From NCBI GenBank assembly GCA_964496695.1, contig CAZCBE010000025.1:1-64000 (forward strand): DNA of 64,000 bases. The letters run 5' to 3'. How positions within the stretch are numbered: position 1 is the stretch's first letter; each line of letters begins with the position of its first letter. Source of the stretch: SXTU01 sp964496695 (GTDB lineage: Bacteria > Verrucomicrobiota > Verrucomicrobiia > Limisphaerales > SXTU01). Below the pieces are notes generated by a model, which was not told the origin of the DNA, did no database searches, and saw only the letters and a list, made by a program, of their open reading frames with translations. The translations under genes were made by a program, and so were the position numbers. Shown here in pieces: positions 45,160 to 51,990 of this stretch.

Positions 45160-45840
45160 GCCGCTAAGATAAACCTGAACTCTGGGTGCAACGGACAAGC
45201 GAGATTTTTTGCCAGACCACGAAGTCCGTGGCCTGTCAAATCGCACCCTTAACCGCGCTTCGTCAGGCCGTGGATTTGGCCCGAGGTCGCGAAACAGATA
45301 TTGTGCGACCCTACATACGGGGCGACAAACATGGTTTGTAGGGGCATTCGCCCGTCACTTTACTACGGCGCGGCTCAACTGCCGCCTACTACCTCCCCAA
45401 CGTGTCGTCGGCTAGCGCCCGACTTCGCGCTTTTTCCCTGCGGGCTATCGGGTGGCAGTCCACCTAGCCGGTGTCCTTTACCAAACAGCGCGAAGTCGGG
45501 CGCTGCGCTCCTATCGTCGCTAGCCCACGACACGTTGGGGGGACTGGTTTTAGGAATCACGATGGGTTCGCTACCGCGCCCACTTCGCGCCGACGCGCGG
45601 AGGACGACAGCTTCGCGCGCAGCGCGGAAAAAGCGCCGCCGCATTTTCGGCCTGCCGGAACAGTGTCGCGCCGCAGGCGCGCGCGGCTTGGCCGTGATAG
45701 AATACGACTGCATCGGGTTTCAAAGTCAGTCGCCATTACCTCGCCGGCTCGTCCCCAATACGCATGTCGGCGCAAGCGAGTGGCATTCGCCGCCCGCCCG
45801 CTGTGTCCGCAGGTTTTACACGACACGGGAAACCTTCGAC
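45160..45840. other. 681-bp non-coding region rich in palindromes
   Basis: No gene is supported, although a frame stays open into the ATPase gene. Contents: ACAAAC-ATG-GTTTGT hairpin (45,330-45,344), the 146-bp palindrome (45,395-45,540), GCGC-rich inverted repeats (45,580-45,690) and TGATAGAAT (45,695-45,703), an extended -10 candidate for the ATPase gene. It is the largest gap in the island and the best place to look for an origin of transfer or replication. Confidence 0.5.
45395..45540. repeat. 146-bp asymmetric palindrome
   Basis: Outer arms of 22 bp (CCCCAACGTGTCGTCGGCTAGC... and its complement) match in all but one base. Inner arms of 16 bp (CGCCCGACTTCGCGCT) match fully, with about 14 unpaired bases on the right arm. 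The fold recalls an integron attC site, but the terminal boxes differ from RYYYAAC/GTTRRRY at the outermost base. Confidence 0.75.
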
Positions 45841-47169
45841 ATGGCAGGAGTGGCGGCTGACTTGGGAACCATGAACAACCAAGACCACATCATCATCATC
45901 GGCGAGCAGCACGGCTGGGGCGACCCGGTGCCTTTTGGCATCTCCCCTGCCGACCAGCGGCAGCACCTTTACATCATCGGCAAGACGGGTTCAGGGAAGA
46001 CGACCCTCCTTCGCAATCTCATCGTGCAGCACATCGCCGCCGGGCACGGCGTCGGCCTGATTGACCCGCACGGCGACCTCGCCGAGGAACTGCTCGACCA
46101 CATTCCCCCGGCCCGTGCCGACCATCTAGTTTATTTCCACCCCGGCGACCTCGACTTCCCCGTCGGCCTGAACCTGCTCGCCAACGTCGCGCCCGATGAC
46201 CGGCATTTGGTTGCGTCGGGCATCGTCGGGGCGTTCAAGGGCATCTGGCGCGAGTCGTGGGGGCCGCGCCTCGAATACCTGCTCTACAACGCCATTGCCG
46301 CGTTGCTCGATTGCGAGAACACGACTCTGCTTGGCGTGAATCGGCTGCTCACCGATGACGCTTATCGCGCGTGGGTCGTGCGTCAGGTCCGCGACCCGTT
46401 CATCCGAGATTTTTGGGCCAACGAGTTCGCAGGCTACGACGAGCGGTTCCGCCGCGAGGCCATCGCGCCCATTCAGAACAAGCTCGGCCAGTTCCTCCTC
46501 AACCCCGTGATTCGGAACATTCTCGGCCAGGTCAAAAGCAAGGTGAGTATCCCGTTCGTCATGGACAACGGGCGGCTGTTCATCGCGAACCTCTCGAAAG
46601 GCCGGCTCGGTCACGACAAGGCGAACCTGCTCGGTTCCCTGCTCACGACTCAATTCCAGCTTGCGGCAATGGCCCGGACTAACCAGCCGGAGCACGAACG
46701 CCGGGATTTTTACCTGTTCATCGACGAATTTCAGAACTTCAGCACGGATGCGTTCGCAGCGATTCTGGCGGAGGCCCGCAAGTATCGGCTCTGCCTCACC
46801 CTCTCGCACCAATACGTTGACCAGCTCGCGCTGCCCATCCGGCAGGCGGTATTCGGCAACGTCGGCACGCTGATTGCCTTCCGCATCGGCAACACGGATG
46901 CCGAAGTGTTGCAGGCGGAATTCGGCCACGAGTTCGCGGCGCAGCAGTTGGTTGACCTCGACCGCTTCGAGGTCGCTGTCAAGCTTCTGGAGGACGGCAC
47001 GAACAAGCAACCCTTCCGGGCCAAGACAATTCCCCCGTTGGAGAACCGCGTCGGGCACCGAGAGACATTGCTTGCACACTCGCGAGAGCGATTCGCCACT
47101 CACCGGACCAAAATCGAAGCGCGATTAAACCGGTGGTTGAACGGAACCGACAAGGCGCTCGAAGCCTAG
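45841..47169 (+). CDS. VirD4/TraG/HerA-like DNA-translocating ATPase, short form
   Basis: A 442-residue ATPase from ATG 45,841; ATG 45,871 (MNNQDHIIIIGEQ) is the alternative. Walker A IIGKTGSGKTTL near residue 45, GLIDPHGDLAEELLDHIP directly after it, Walker B FYLFIDEFQNF, and an ALPIRQAVFGNVGTLIAFRIGNTDAEVLQAEFG section. This is the pattern of type IV secretion coupling-type ATPases without membrane anchor that pump DNA. No membrane helix is seen at the N-terminus. A longer homologue lies at 54,879-58,007. It may feed DNA to a transfer or replication complex. Confidence 0.8.
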   Translation: MAGVAADLGTMNNQDHIIIIGEQHGWGDPVPFGISPADQRQHLYIIGKTGSGKTTLLRNLIVQHIAAGHGVGLIDPHGDLAEELLDHIPPARADHLVYFHPGDLDFPVGLNLLANVAPDDRHLVASGIVGAFKGIWRESWGPRLEYLLYNAIAALLDCENTTLLGVNRLLTDDAYRAWVVRQVRDPFIRDFWANEFAGYDERFRREAIAPIQNKLGQFLLNPVIRNILGQVKSKVSIPFVMDNGRLFIANLSKGRLGHDKANLLGSLLTTQFQLAAMARTNQPEHERRDFYLFIDEFQNFSTDAFAAILAEARKYRLCLTLSHQYVDQLALPIRQAVFGNVGTLIAFRIGNTDAEVLQAEFGHEFAAQQLVDLDRFEVAVKLLEDGTNKQPFRAKTIPPLENRVGHRETLLAHSRERFATHRTKIEARLNRWLNGTDKALEA

Positions 47170-47173
47170 CGCA

Positions 47174-47344
47174 ATGCCTAAGCTTCAATGCCTTGATGAC
47201 GAGCATTGCCACCAGGTGCTTTTTGCCTTTCGAGACGCATGCTCGGTTTCTGAGGCCGTTCTCGAACACAGCAACGGCATGAACTCGTGTGTTTGGAAAG
47301 TGGCCGGAAAAATCTTTCCTTCTTTCGCCGCCGGTTCAGAATGA
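47174..47344 (+). CDS. Possible small protein, 56 residues
   Basis: ATG 47,174 to TGA 47,344 encodes MPKLQCLDDEHCHQVLFAFR and a Cys/His-containing remainder ending FPSFAAGSE. It starts 4 bp after the ATPase stop, which suggests coupling. The Cys/His content could be a small metal site. It could also be chance. Confidence 0.3.
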   Translation: MPKLQCLDDEHCHQVLFAFRDACSVSEAVLEHSNGMNSCVWKVAGKIFPSFAAGSE

Positions 47345-47408
47345 TTTCAGAACAACCCTGATGAAAATTCCGTGTGACCCGGAGCACAAAGAGCCAAACT
47401 CGTTCACT

Positions 47409-47936
47409 ATGAAAAAACTCTCAATGGAACTTCGCCTTCGTGCTGCTTTGGTGGCGGTGGTTTCAATTCTTTTTGCTGGCTGCTGGAGCCAAAGCGACAC
47501 GGTCTCCATCCGCGCTGACGGTTCGGTGCAGTTCACGTCGCAGGTAGTAGTCGAGGATAAAGCCAAGGAGTTTTCTCCTGCTGATATTGAGGAAGTTGTC
47601 GGTGGCCAAGTTAAGGAACTCGTCAAAGCGGGCTGGACGGTTGAGCGAAAGGTTCTCAGCAAGGAAAGACCCTATCGGCAAACCATTACGGGCAGCGGCA
47701 ACCTTAAATCGATGCGAAGCGCCGCTGCCAATTATGCGCTTACCAAAGTGAGCGATAAAGAATTCCGAATCCGGTTCGATGCTCCGCCTCGCAAAGGCAA
47801 TGAGGGGAGTCGGAGTATTACGTTCAGCCAAGGAATCGGGCAGCAAGGTGCTGTTGTTTCCGACCGTAGTGGCAAAGCTGTTACCAAAATCGAGGTTGCG
47901 AACTTTGATGCTGTTTACACCATAAAGCTCAATTAG
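47409..47936 (+). CDS. Hypothetical lipoprotein
   Basis: A 175-residue protein from ATG 47,409 (MKKLSMELRLRAALVAVVSILFAGC), with lipobox LFAGC. The mature part has a beta-rich, charged fold (TVSIRADGSVQFTSQVVVEDKAKEFSPADIEEVVGGQVKELVKAGWTVERKVLSK). I do not recognise a family. GC content is lower than in neighbouring genes. Its place behind the ATPase is not informative. In-frame sequence back to 47,289 lacks signal character. Confidence 0.55.
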   Translation: MKKLSMELRLRAALVAVVSILFAGCWSQSDTVSIRADGSVQFTSQVVVEDKAKEFSPADIEEVVGGQVKELVKAGWTVERKVLSKERPYRQTITGSGNLKSMRSAAANYALTKVSDKEFRIRFDAPPRKGNEGSRSITFSQGIGQQGAVVSDRSGKAVTKIEVANFDAVYTIKLN

Positions 47937-48041
47937 GAGCTGCATGTTGTTTCGCAGGCAGGCTGCACCCGCCCTTAGCGCTCTGTTTTAGTGAGGCTTT
48001 CTCAGACCTCAGACGGCTAAAGCCGAGCGGTGTAACTTGGG

Positions 48042-48497
48042 CTATTTCCAATTACGGCACTGCTCGACGAACGCGACGAACGCGTCGTTGTGCAGGACTT
48101 TTACGCGCTCCCACACCACGAGCGGAATCGGCAGCGAGAAGAACCACCAGACATCGCGGCGCAGCCCTTCGGGTTTGACCACCAGTTCGTCGCGCAACGC
48201 ATGGAAGACGCTGCTTAGGTGCTGAATCACGAGGTTGACGAAGATTTCCTCGTCCCGGTTCACCGGCTCTTTCCGCGTGTCCGCCGTCGTGTCCAGCACT
48301 CGGGCCAACTGCGGGTTGCGGAAATACTCCGACCACAGGGCGCGGTGGTTCTGCGTCAGCGTGAGCAGGTTCGCGACGCGGCGGGTCTTGGTTTCGGAAT
48401 GGAGCGAGATGCCCGTGAACAGCAAGCCACCCACGACGCCGACCGCGTTGAGTAGGGGGAATCCGTTTTCGACCAGCCACCGCAGACCTCCCATCAT
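48042..48497 (-). CDS. Hypothetical membrane-anchored protein
   Basis: A 151-residue protein with one helix near the N-terminus (NGFPLLNAVGVVGGLLFTGISLHS) and a helical cytoplasmic part (TLTQNHRALWSEYFRNPQLARVLD...IFVNLVIQHLSSVFHALRDE). This layout is seen in DUF6082-like and related small proteins of unknown function. The ATG at 48,497 is 7 bp after the -10 TAGAAT (48,504-48,509), so the mRNA is probably leaderless. It points away from the XRE gene pair. Confidence 0.55.
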   Translation of the reverse strand: MMGGLRWLVENGFPLLNAVGVVGGLLFTGISLHSETKTRRVANLLTLTQNHRALWSEYFRNPQLARVLDTTADTRKEPVNRDEEIFVNLVIQHLSSVFHALRDELVVKPEGLRRDVWWFFSLPIPLVVWERVKVLHNDAFVAFVEQCRNWK

Positions 48498-48503
48498 GGA
48501 GAT

Positions 48504-48533
48504 ATTCTACCACAAGCCCGCGCAGGCGGACAA
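48504..48533 (-). promoter_or_regulatory. Promoter TTGTCC-18-TAGAAT with extended -10, leaderless start
   Basis: Minus strand: TTGTCC (48,528-48,533), 18-bp spacer ending TGG, TAGAAT (48,504-48,509). The start codon of the gene below begins 7 bp after the box. Confidence 0.6.
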
Positions 48534-48542
48534 GGCGACGCC

Positions 48543-48782
48543 CTATACGGATTCGGGAATGTCGCGCTTGGCGAGGACAAGCAGCTTGCGCGGGACGCGG
48601 ACAATGGCCTCGTCGGGCGCGCACCCGGCGGAGGGCGGCAGCAACGCGGCGCTGGCCGTGATGTTCGCGCCGATGATGGCGAAGTCGCCGTCGGCGAGTT
48701 CCCAAATGTCCGGGCAGCCGAAGGTTCCGTAGCACGGGAGTTCGCGAGCGGCGGGAGCAGGTCCAAGTCGTTTGATGAACAT
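48543..48782 (-). CDS. Small protein divergent from XRE regulator
   Basis: A 79-residue soluble protein. The run CPDIWELADGDFAIIGANITASAALLPPSAGCAPDEAIVRVPRKLLVLAK resembles a small family (CPxIWELxDGDFAVIGxDIT...LPPxAGxxPDExIVRIPR) that I know from actinobacterial XRE neighbourhoods. Here, too, it is divergent from an XRE-type gene with 58 bp between starts. That pairing suggests a regulator-partner or toxin/antitoxin-like role, not shown. Confidence 0.55.
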   Translation of the reverse strand: MFIKRLGPAPAARELPCYGTFGCPDIWELADGDFAIIGANITASAALLPPSAGCAPDEAIVRVPRKLLVLAKRDIPESV

Positions 48783-48783
48783 G

Positions 48784-48834
48784 CCTAAACCTCACAATAG
48801 TTAGGTTCGTTGTCAAATTATTCTCGCCTAAAAT
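48784..48834 (+). promoter_or_regulatory. Divergent promoter region of the small gene and XRE gene
   Basis: TAAAAT (48,829-48,834) lies 7 bp before the GTG start at 48,841. An inverted pair CCTAA/TTAGG (48,784-48,805) over the minus-strand promoter is a possible operator for the XRE protein. Confidence 0.4.
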
Positions 48835-48840
48835 CCACGC

Positions 48841-49101
48841 GTGTCCGTGGACAAGAATCGTCAGGCGGTTTGCACGCGCGTAGCGCGACTTCTCAAAGAG
48901 GAGCGTGAGAAGCGCGGGCTTTCAATGACTGTCCTTGCAGAGCGTGCCGGCCTGTCGCAACAAATGGTCAGCTATGTGGAGCGTGGCATGAGGAATCCTG
49001 GGCTGGACACGCTCATCCGATTGACCGAAGCGATGGAAGTTGACCTCGCAGAACTCATCAAACAGGCGCAGGCCACGGCTTCAAAGAAGAAGCCCAAGTG
49101 A
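48841..49101 (+). CDS. XRE-family transcriptional regulator
   Basis: An 86-residue single-domain HTH protein starting with GTG at 48,841, 7 bp after a TAAAAT box, hence probably leaderless. The Cro/C1 fold is clear: VARLLKEEREKRGLSMTVLAERAGLSQQMVSYVERGMRNPGLDTLIRLTEAMEVDLAELI. The tail is lysine-rich. It is 34 bp upstream of the replication-relaxation gene, which has its own leaderless promoter. It likely controls its divergent neighbour or the mobility genes. Confidence 0.85.
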   Translation: MSVDKNRQAVCTRVARLLKEEREKRGLSMTVLAERAGLSQQMVSYVERGMRNPGLDTLIRLTEAMEVDLAELIKQAQATASKKKPK

Positions 49102-49119
49102 GTTTCTTTCCGTGCGGCA

Positions 49120-49128
49120 TGGTAGAAT
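49120..49128 (+). promoter_or_regulatory. Extended -10 promoter (TGGTAGAAT), leaderless start
   Basis: TGG followed by TAGAAT (49,123-49,128); the ATG of the replication-relaxation gene at 49,135 is 7 bp later. Confidence 0.6.
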
Positions 49129-49134
49129 GCAGGG

Positions 49135-50049
49135 ATGGAGTCCCTTCGCCTTCCCCGGTTCAAACGCGTTCCCGAAGTTGCCGCCATGCAACTTACGGAG
49201 CGTGACCGTGACATCCTCCGCCACGTTCACAGGCATCGCTTTCTCCGTTCCTCGCACCTCGCCACGCTCATCGGCGGCAGCCCACAGCAACTCTTGCGGC
49301 GGCTGCGCTTGCTCTACCATCACGGCTACCTGGAGCGGCCCCGCGCGCAGATTGACTACTACCACCGAGGCGGCTCGCGCTGTCTAGCGTATGGACTCGG
49401 CAACCAAGGCGCGGCGCTCTTGCAACAGGAGCGTTCCCGGTCCGATTGGAGCGCGAAGAATACCACCGTTGGTAGGTTGTTCCTGGAACACGCTTTGATG
49501 GTGTCCGACGTGATGACGGCGCTTGAAGTGGCCTGTCGGCGGAATGGCCGGGTCCGGTTGCTCATCGGTGAGGACATCCCGCTCCCCGCCGAGACGAGCC
49601 GTCTGCGCGAGCCGTTCCAATGGCGTGTGAACCTACCGAACCGAGCGAAGCTTGGCGTGATTCCCGACCGCGTGTTTGCGTTGGAGTTCCTCGCCCAGCC
49701 CAAGGACCGCAACCGTGTCCTCTGCTTCCTTGAGGCCGACCGGGCGACCATGCCGGTCGCGCGACGCACCCTCACACGCAGTTCCTTCCAGCGAAAGCTG
49801 CTGGCCTACGAGACGACCTGGACGCAGGGCTTGCACGAGGCTCGGTTTGGTTTCCAGCGCTTCCGTGTCGTCACTGTCACCACAAGCGCGGCGCGGGTGG
49901 CTTCACTCGTTGAAACCTCCCGCCAGTTGTCGCGCGGCCAGGGCTTATTCTTGTTCACCGACCTCGCCTCGCTGACCGCGCACGACGATTTGCTCACGTT
50001 CCCCTTTCAAAGCGGACGTGCCGGCCAGACCACGACGCTGCTGGACTGA
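49135..50049 (+). CDS. Replication-relaxation family protein
   Basis: A 304-residue protein. An N-terminal winged helix (LTERDRDILRHVHRHRFLRSSHLATLIGGSPQQLLRRLRLLYHHGYLERP) is followed by a region with HALMVSDVMTALEVACR and VIPDRVFALEFL, then FLEADRATMPVARRTLTRSSFQRKLLAYETTW. The order fits the Replic_Relax family (PF13814), named for plasmid replication and relaxation of DNA. The acidic FALEF and FLEAD strands give it a nuclease-like look (E..., E-A-D). Since no MOB-type relaxase is present, this protein is the best candidate for the origin-processing enzyme of the island. Confidence 0.75.
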   Translation: MESLRLPRFKRVPEVAAMQLTERDRDILRHVHRHRFLRSSHLATLIGGSPQQLLRRLRLLYHHGYLERPRAQIDYYHRGGSRCLAYGLGNQGAALLQQERSRSDWSAKNTTVGRLFLEHALMVSDVMTALEVACRRNGRVRLLIGEDIPLPAETSRLREPFQWRVNLPNRAKLGVIPDRVFALEFLAQPKDRNRVLCFLEADRATMPVARRTLTRSSFQRKLLAYETTWTQGLHEARFGFQRFRVVTVTTSAARVASLVETSRQLSRGQGLFLFTDLASLTAHDDLLTFPFQSGRAGQTTTLLD

Positions 50050-50126
50050 GTTGCCGGAGCGATTTGGACACGACGACAATTCTGTGGCGTAACCGGCAGG
50101 GGGGCTGGTTTTTTCGGCGCGTTTCG

Positions 50127-50135
50127 TGGTAGGAT
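50127..50135 (+). promoter_or_regulatory. Extended -10 promoter (TGGTAGGAT) for primase operon
   Basis: TGG and TAGGAT (50,130-50,135). ATG at 50,141 opens a 10-codon frame; the primase start is 62 nt further down. Confidence 0.5.
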
Positions 50136-50140
50136 GCTCG

Positions 50141-50173
50141 ATGGAAAAGCGGCTCATTTCGAGCCGCGTTTAG
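50141..50173 (+). promoter_or_regulatory. Possible leader peptide with hairpin before primase gene
   Basis: ATG 50,141 to TAG 50,173 encodes MEKRLISSRV. The same stretch forms a 7-bp hairpin GCGGCTC/GAGCCGC (50,149-50,167, loop ATTTC). Then comes a strong ribosome-binding site GAAAGGAG before the primase ATG at 50,204. This could be a small translational or attenuation control element. Confidence 0.35.
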
Positions 50174-50203
50174 TTCACCCCGTTCCTTGAAAGGAGAATC
50201 CCC

Positions 50204-51220
50204 ATGTCCAAATCCCAATTCGTTGACTTCAAGGCGGTGAAAGCCGCCGTGACGATGGAGCAAGTGCTTCAGCACTACGGCCTGCTCGACCAGATGAAGC
50301 GTAGTGGCGACAGCCTCAGCGGGCCGTGCCCGATTCACAACGGCACCAACCCGACACAGTTTCGCGTCAGCGTCAGCAAGAATTGCTGGAATTGCTTCAG
50401 CGATTGCAAGTGTGGCGGCAACGTCCTCGACTTCGTGGCGAAGAAGGAGGACATCACGGTTCACGCCGCCGCGTTGAAGTTGTGCAAGTGGTTCAATCTC
50501 CCGACGCTGGAAAAGCCACCGGAGGAAGAGGACGCACCGCCGAGCGCGGCAGCGCCCAGCCAAGGCAAGCCAGCACCGGCGACCACGGCCTCGAAAGAAA
50601 AGTCCCAGCCGGACGACGGCACGCCCAATGCGCCGTTGAAGTTTCGGTTGGAACAGCTCGACGGGAAGCATTCCTACCTGACCGAGCGCGGCCTGACAGC
50701 GGAAACCATCGTGGACTTTGGCTTGGGCCATTGCGCCAAGGGCATGATGGCCGGGCGCATCGCCATCCCCATCCACAACGCAGAGGGGAAGGTTGTGGCC
50801 TATGCAGGCCGCTGGCCGGGCGAACCCGCCGAGGGCACCCCGAAATACAAGCTCCCGCCGGGCTTCCGCAAGTCGCAGGAGCTTTTCAACCTCGACCGGG
50901 CCGGCAAGGAGCCGGGACCGCTCGTCATCGTCGAAGGATTCTTCGGCGCGATGAAGCTCTGGCAGTTTGGCGTGAAGCGCGTTGTCGCCCTCATGGGCAG
51001 CACGCTTTCCCACGCGCAGGCGGAACTCGTTCGCAAACACACCGACTCGCGCAGCCAGGTCATCGTCATGCTTGACGAGGACGAGGCGGGCCGGGCCGGG
51101 CGCGAGGACATCGTGTCACGGCTCGCGCCGTGGCTGTTCGTGAAGGCGCATGTCTTCGACCAGGCCGGCCAGCAGCCGGAGCACCTGACCGCCGAGGAAG
51201 TCGCCGCGTTGTTCAACTGA
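50204..51220 (+). CDS. CHC2 zinc-finger/TOPRIM DNA primase
   Basis: A 338-residue DnaG-type primase. The zinc finger uses Cys42 and His45 (GPCPIH), with Cys64 and Cys68 or Cys70 in CWNCFSDCKCGGNVLDFV. After a Pro/Ala-rich linker (about 103-145) the core begins (YLTERGLTAETIVDFGLGHC). TOPRIM shows Glu in LVIVEGFFGAMK and the metal pair in VIVMLDEDEAGRAG. No helicase domain is attached, so it would use another helicase. The preceding GAAAGGAG is a strong ribosome-binding site. It likely primes lagging-strand synthesis of the island DNA during replication or transfer. Confidence 0.9.
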   Translation: MSKSQFVDFKAVKAAVTMEQVLQHYGLLDQMKRSGDSLSGPCPIHNGTNPTQFRVSVSKNCWNCFSDCKCGGNVLDFVAKKEDITVHAAALKLCKWFNLPTLEKPPEEEDAPPSAAAPSQGKPAPATTASKEKSQPDDGTPNAPLKFRLEQLDGKHSYLTERGLTAETIVDFGLGHCAKGMMAGRIAIPIHNAEGKVVAYAGRWPGEPAEGTPKYKLPPGFRKSQELFNLDRAGKEPGPLVIVEGFFGAMKLWQFGVKRVVALMGSTLSHAQAELVRKHTDSRSQVIVMLDEDEAGRAGREDIVSRLAPWLFVKAHVFDQAGQQPEHLTAEEVAALFN

Positions 51221-51232
51221 AAGGAGAACCCT

Positions 51233-51562
51233 ATGGATGTGCATTGTTCAACTTGTGGCGAACCGTGGGATGTTTATCACCTGTGGCAGGAGGCCATCTT
51301 CGAGACGGGCCTGACTGCCGAGGCTGCCGAGGCGTGGCGGTCACTCCCCCGTGCTGACAAGCTCGCCGACCGTTACCGGGAGGCCTTCCGCGCCGTCGGC
51401 TGGGAATTCGGACAAGGCGTTATCAATGTCGTCCGCTGTCCGTGCTGTCCCAAGGACGCACAAGCGAATCTCAGCCGCATGGAGACGAAGGCCGCGCTGG
51501 AGGAGTTGCTTGGTGACGACGAGGACGGACTCGCCGCAACCTTCGAGGACTACCGCCTATGA
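51233..51562 (+). CDS. Small Cys-rich protein in primase operon
   Basis: A 109-residue protein with CSTCGEPWD at the start and CPCCPKD in the middle: four to five Cys residues that could bind a zinc ion. The rest is helical and acidic (ALEELLGDDEDGLAATFEDYRL). AAAGGAG precedes the start. It overlaps the next gene by 4 bp (ATGA), so the two are coupled. Function unknown. Confidence 0.55.
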   Translation: MDVHCSTCGEPWDVYHLWQEAIFETGLTAEAAEAWRSLPRADKLADRYREAFRAVGWEFGQGVINVVRCPCCPKDAQANLSRMETKAALEELLGDDEDGLAATFEDYRL

Positions 51563-51831
51563 GTGCCGCGAAGTTTCCCTTGGGGCGGCTGGTTGCCACC
51601 CCGAACGCGTTGGGGAGCATCCCGAACCCGGACATCATGGCCGCCTTGCAGCGGCACCTGACCGGCGATTGGGGCGACGTGGACGAGCATGACCGAAAGG
51701 AGAACGAGTTTTCACTCAAAGAAGGCTTCCGACTCCTTTCCGTCTATCGCTCCGCACGCGGGGTCAAGTTCTGGATAATCACCGAGGCCGACCGTTCGGC
51801 GACCACAGTGCTCTTGCCCGAAGACTACTGA
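51559..51831 (+). CDS. Conserved small protein of mobile elements
   Basis: A 90-residue protein. FPLGRLVATPNALGSIPNPDIMAALQRHLTGDWGDVDEHDRKENEFSLKEGFRLLSVYRSARGVKFWIITEADRSATTVLLPEDY is a pattern I know from small proteins on plasmids and integrative elements of several phyla, often annotated only as hypothetical or plasmid-related. No function is known to me. Its start overlaps the upstream stop by ATGA. Confidence 0.6.
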   Translation: MSAAKFPLGRLVATPNALGSIPNPDIMAALQRHLTGDWGDVDEHDRKENEFSLKEGFRLLSVYRSARGVKFWIITEADRSATTVLLPEDY

Positions 51832-51895
51832 CAACATGGCCTCTCTCCCTGTGAGCGGGGCCATTTCTAATTTCCGCCCGTTGGCGGCAAAACCC

Positions 51896-51933
51896 CTCGC
51901 TGGAAATTCAATGACCGTCCCGCCTCCAGCGAG
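51896..51933. promoter_or_regulatory. Inverted repeat upstream of ArdC-RadC gene
   Basis: CTCGCTGGA (51,896-51,904) and TCCAGCGAG (51,925-51,933) are perfectly complementary with a 20-bp loop, 58 bp before the start codon. It may be an operator or a transcript hairpin. Confidence 0.4.
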
Positions 51934-51990
51934 AGTTACCACACCAGAGGCAGCCTGCTTGAACAGGTGGACGGCCGGAGAAAGAGTTAC

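Noticed and set aside
45395..45540. Integron attC site
   Set aside because: The outer boxes read CCCCAAC and GTTGGGG, each off the RYYYAAC/GTTRRRY consensus at the outer base, and there is no integron integrase or cassette array.
45301..45840. N-terminal extension of the first ATPase
   Set aside because: The open frame upstream of 45,841 runs through the large palindrome and GC-rich inverted repeats and has no protein-like character.
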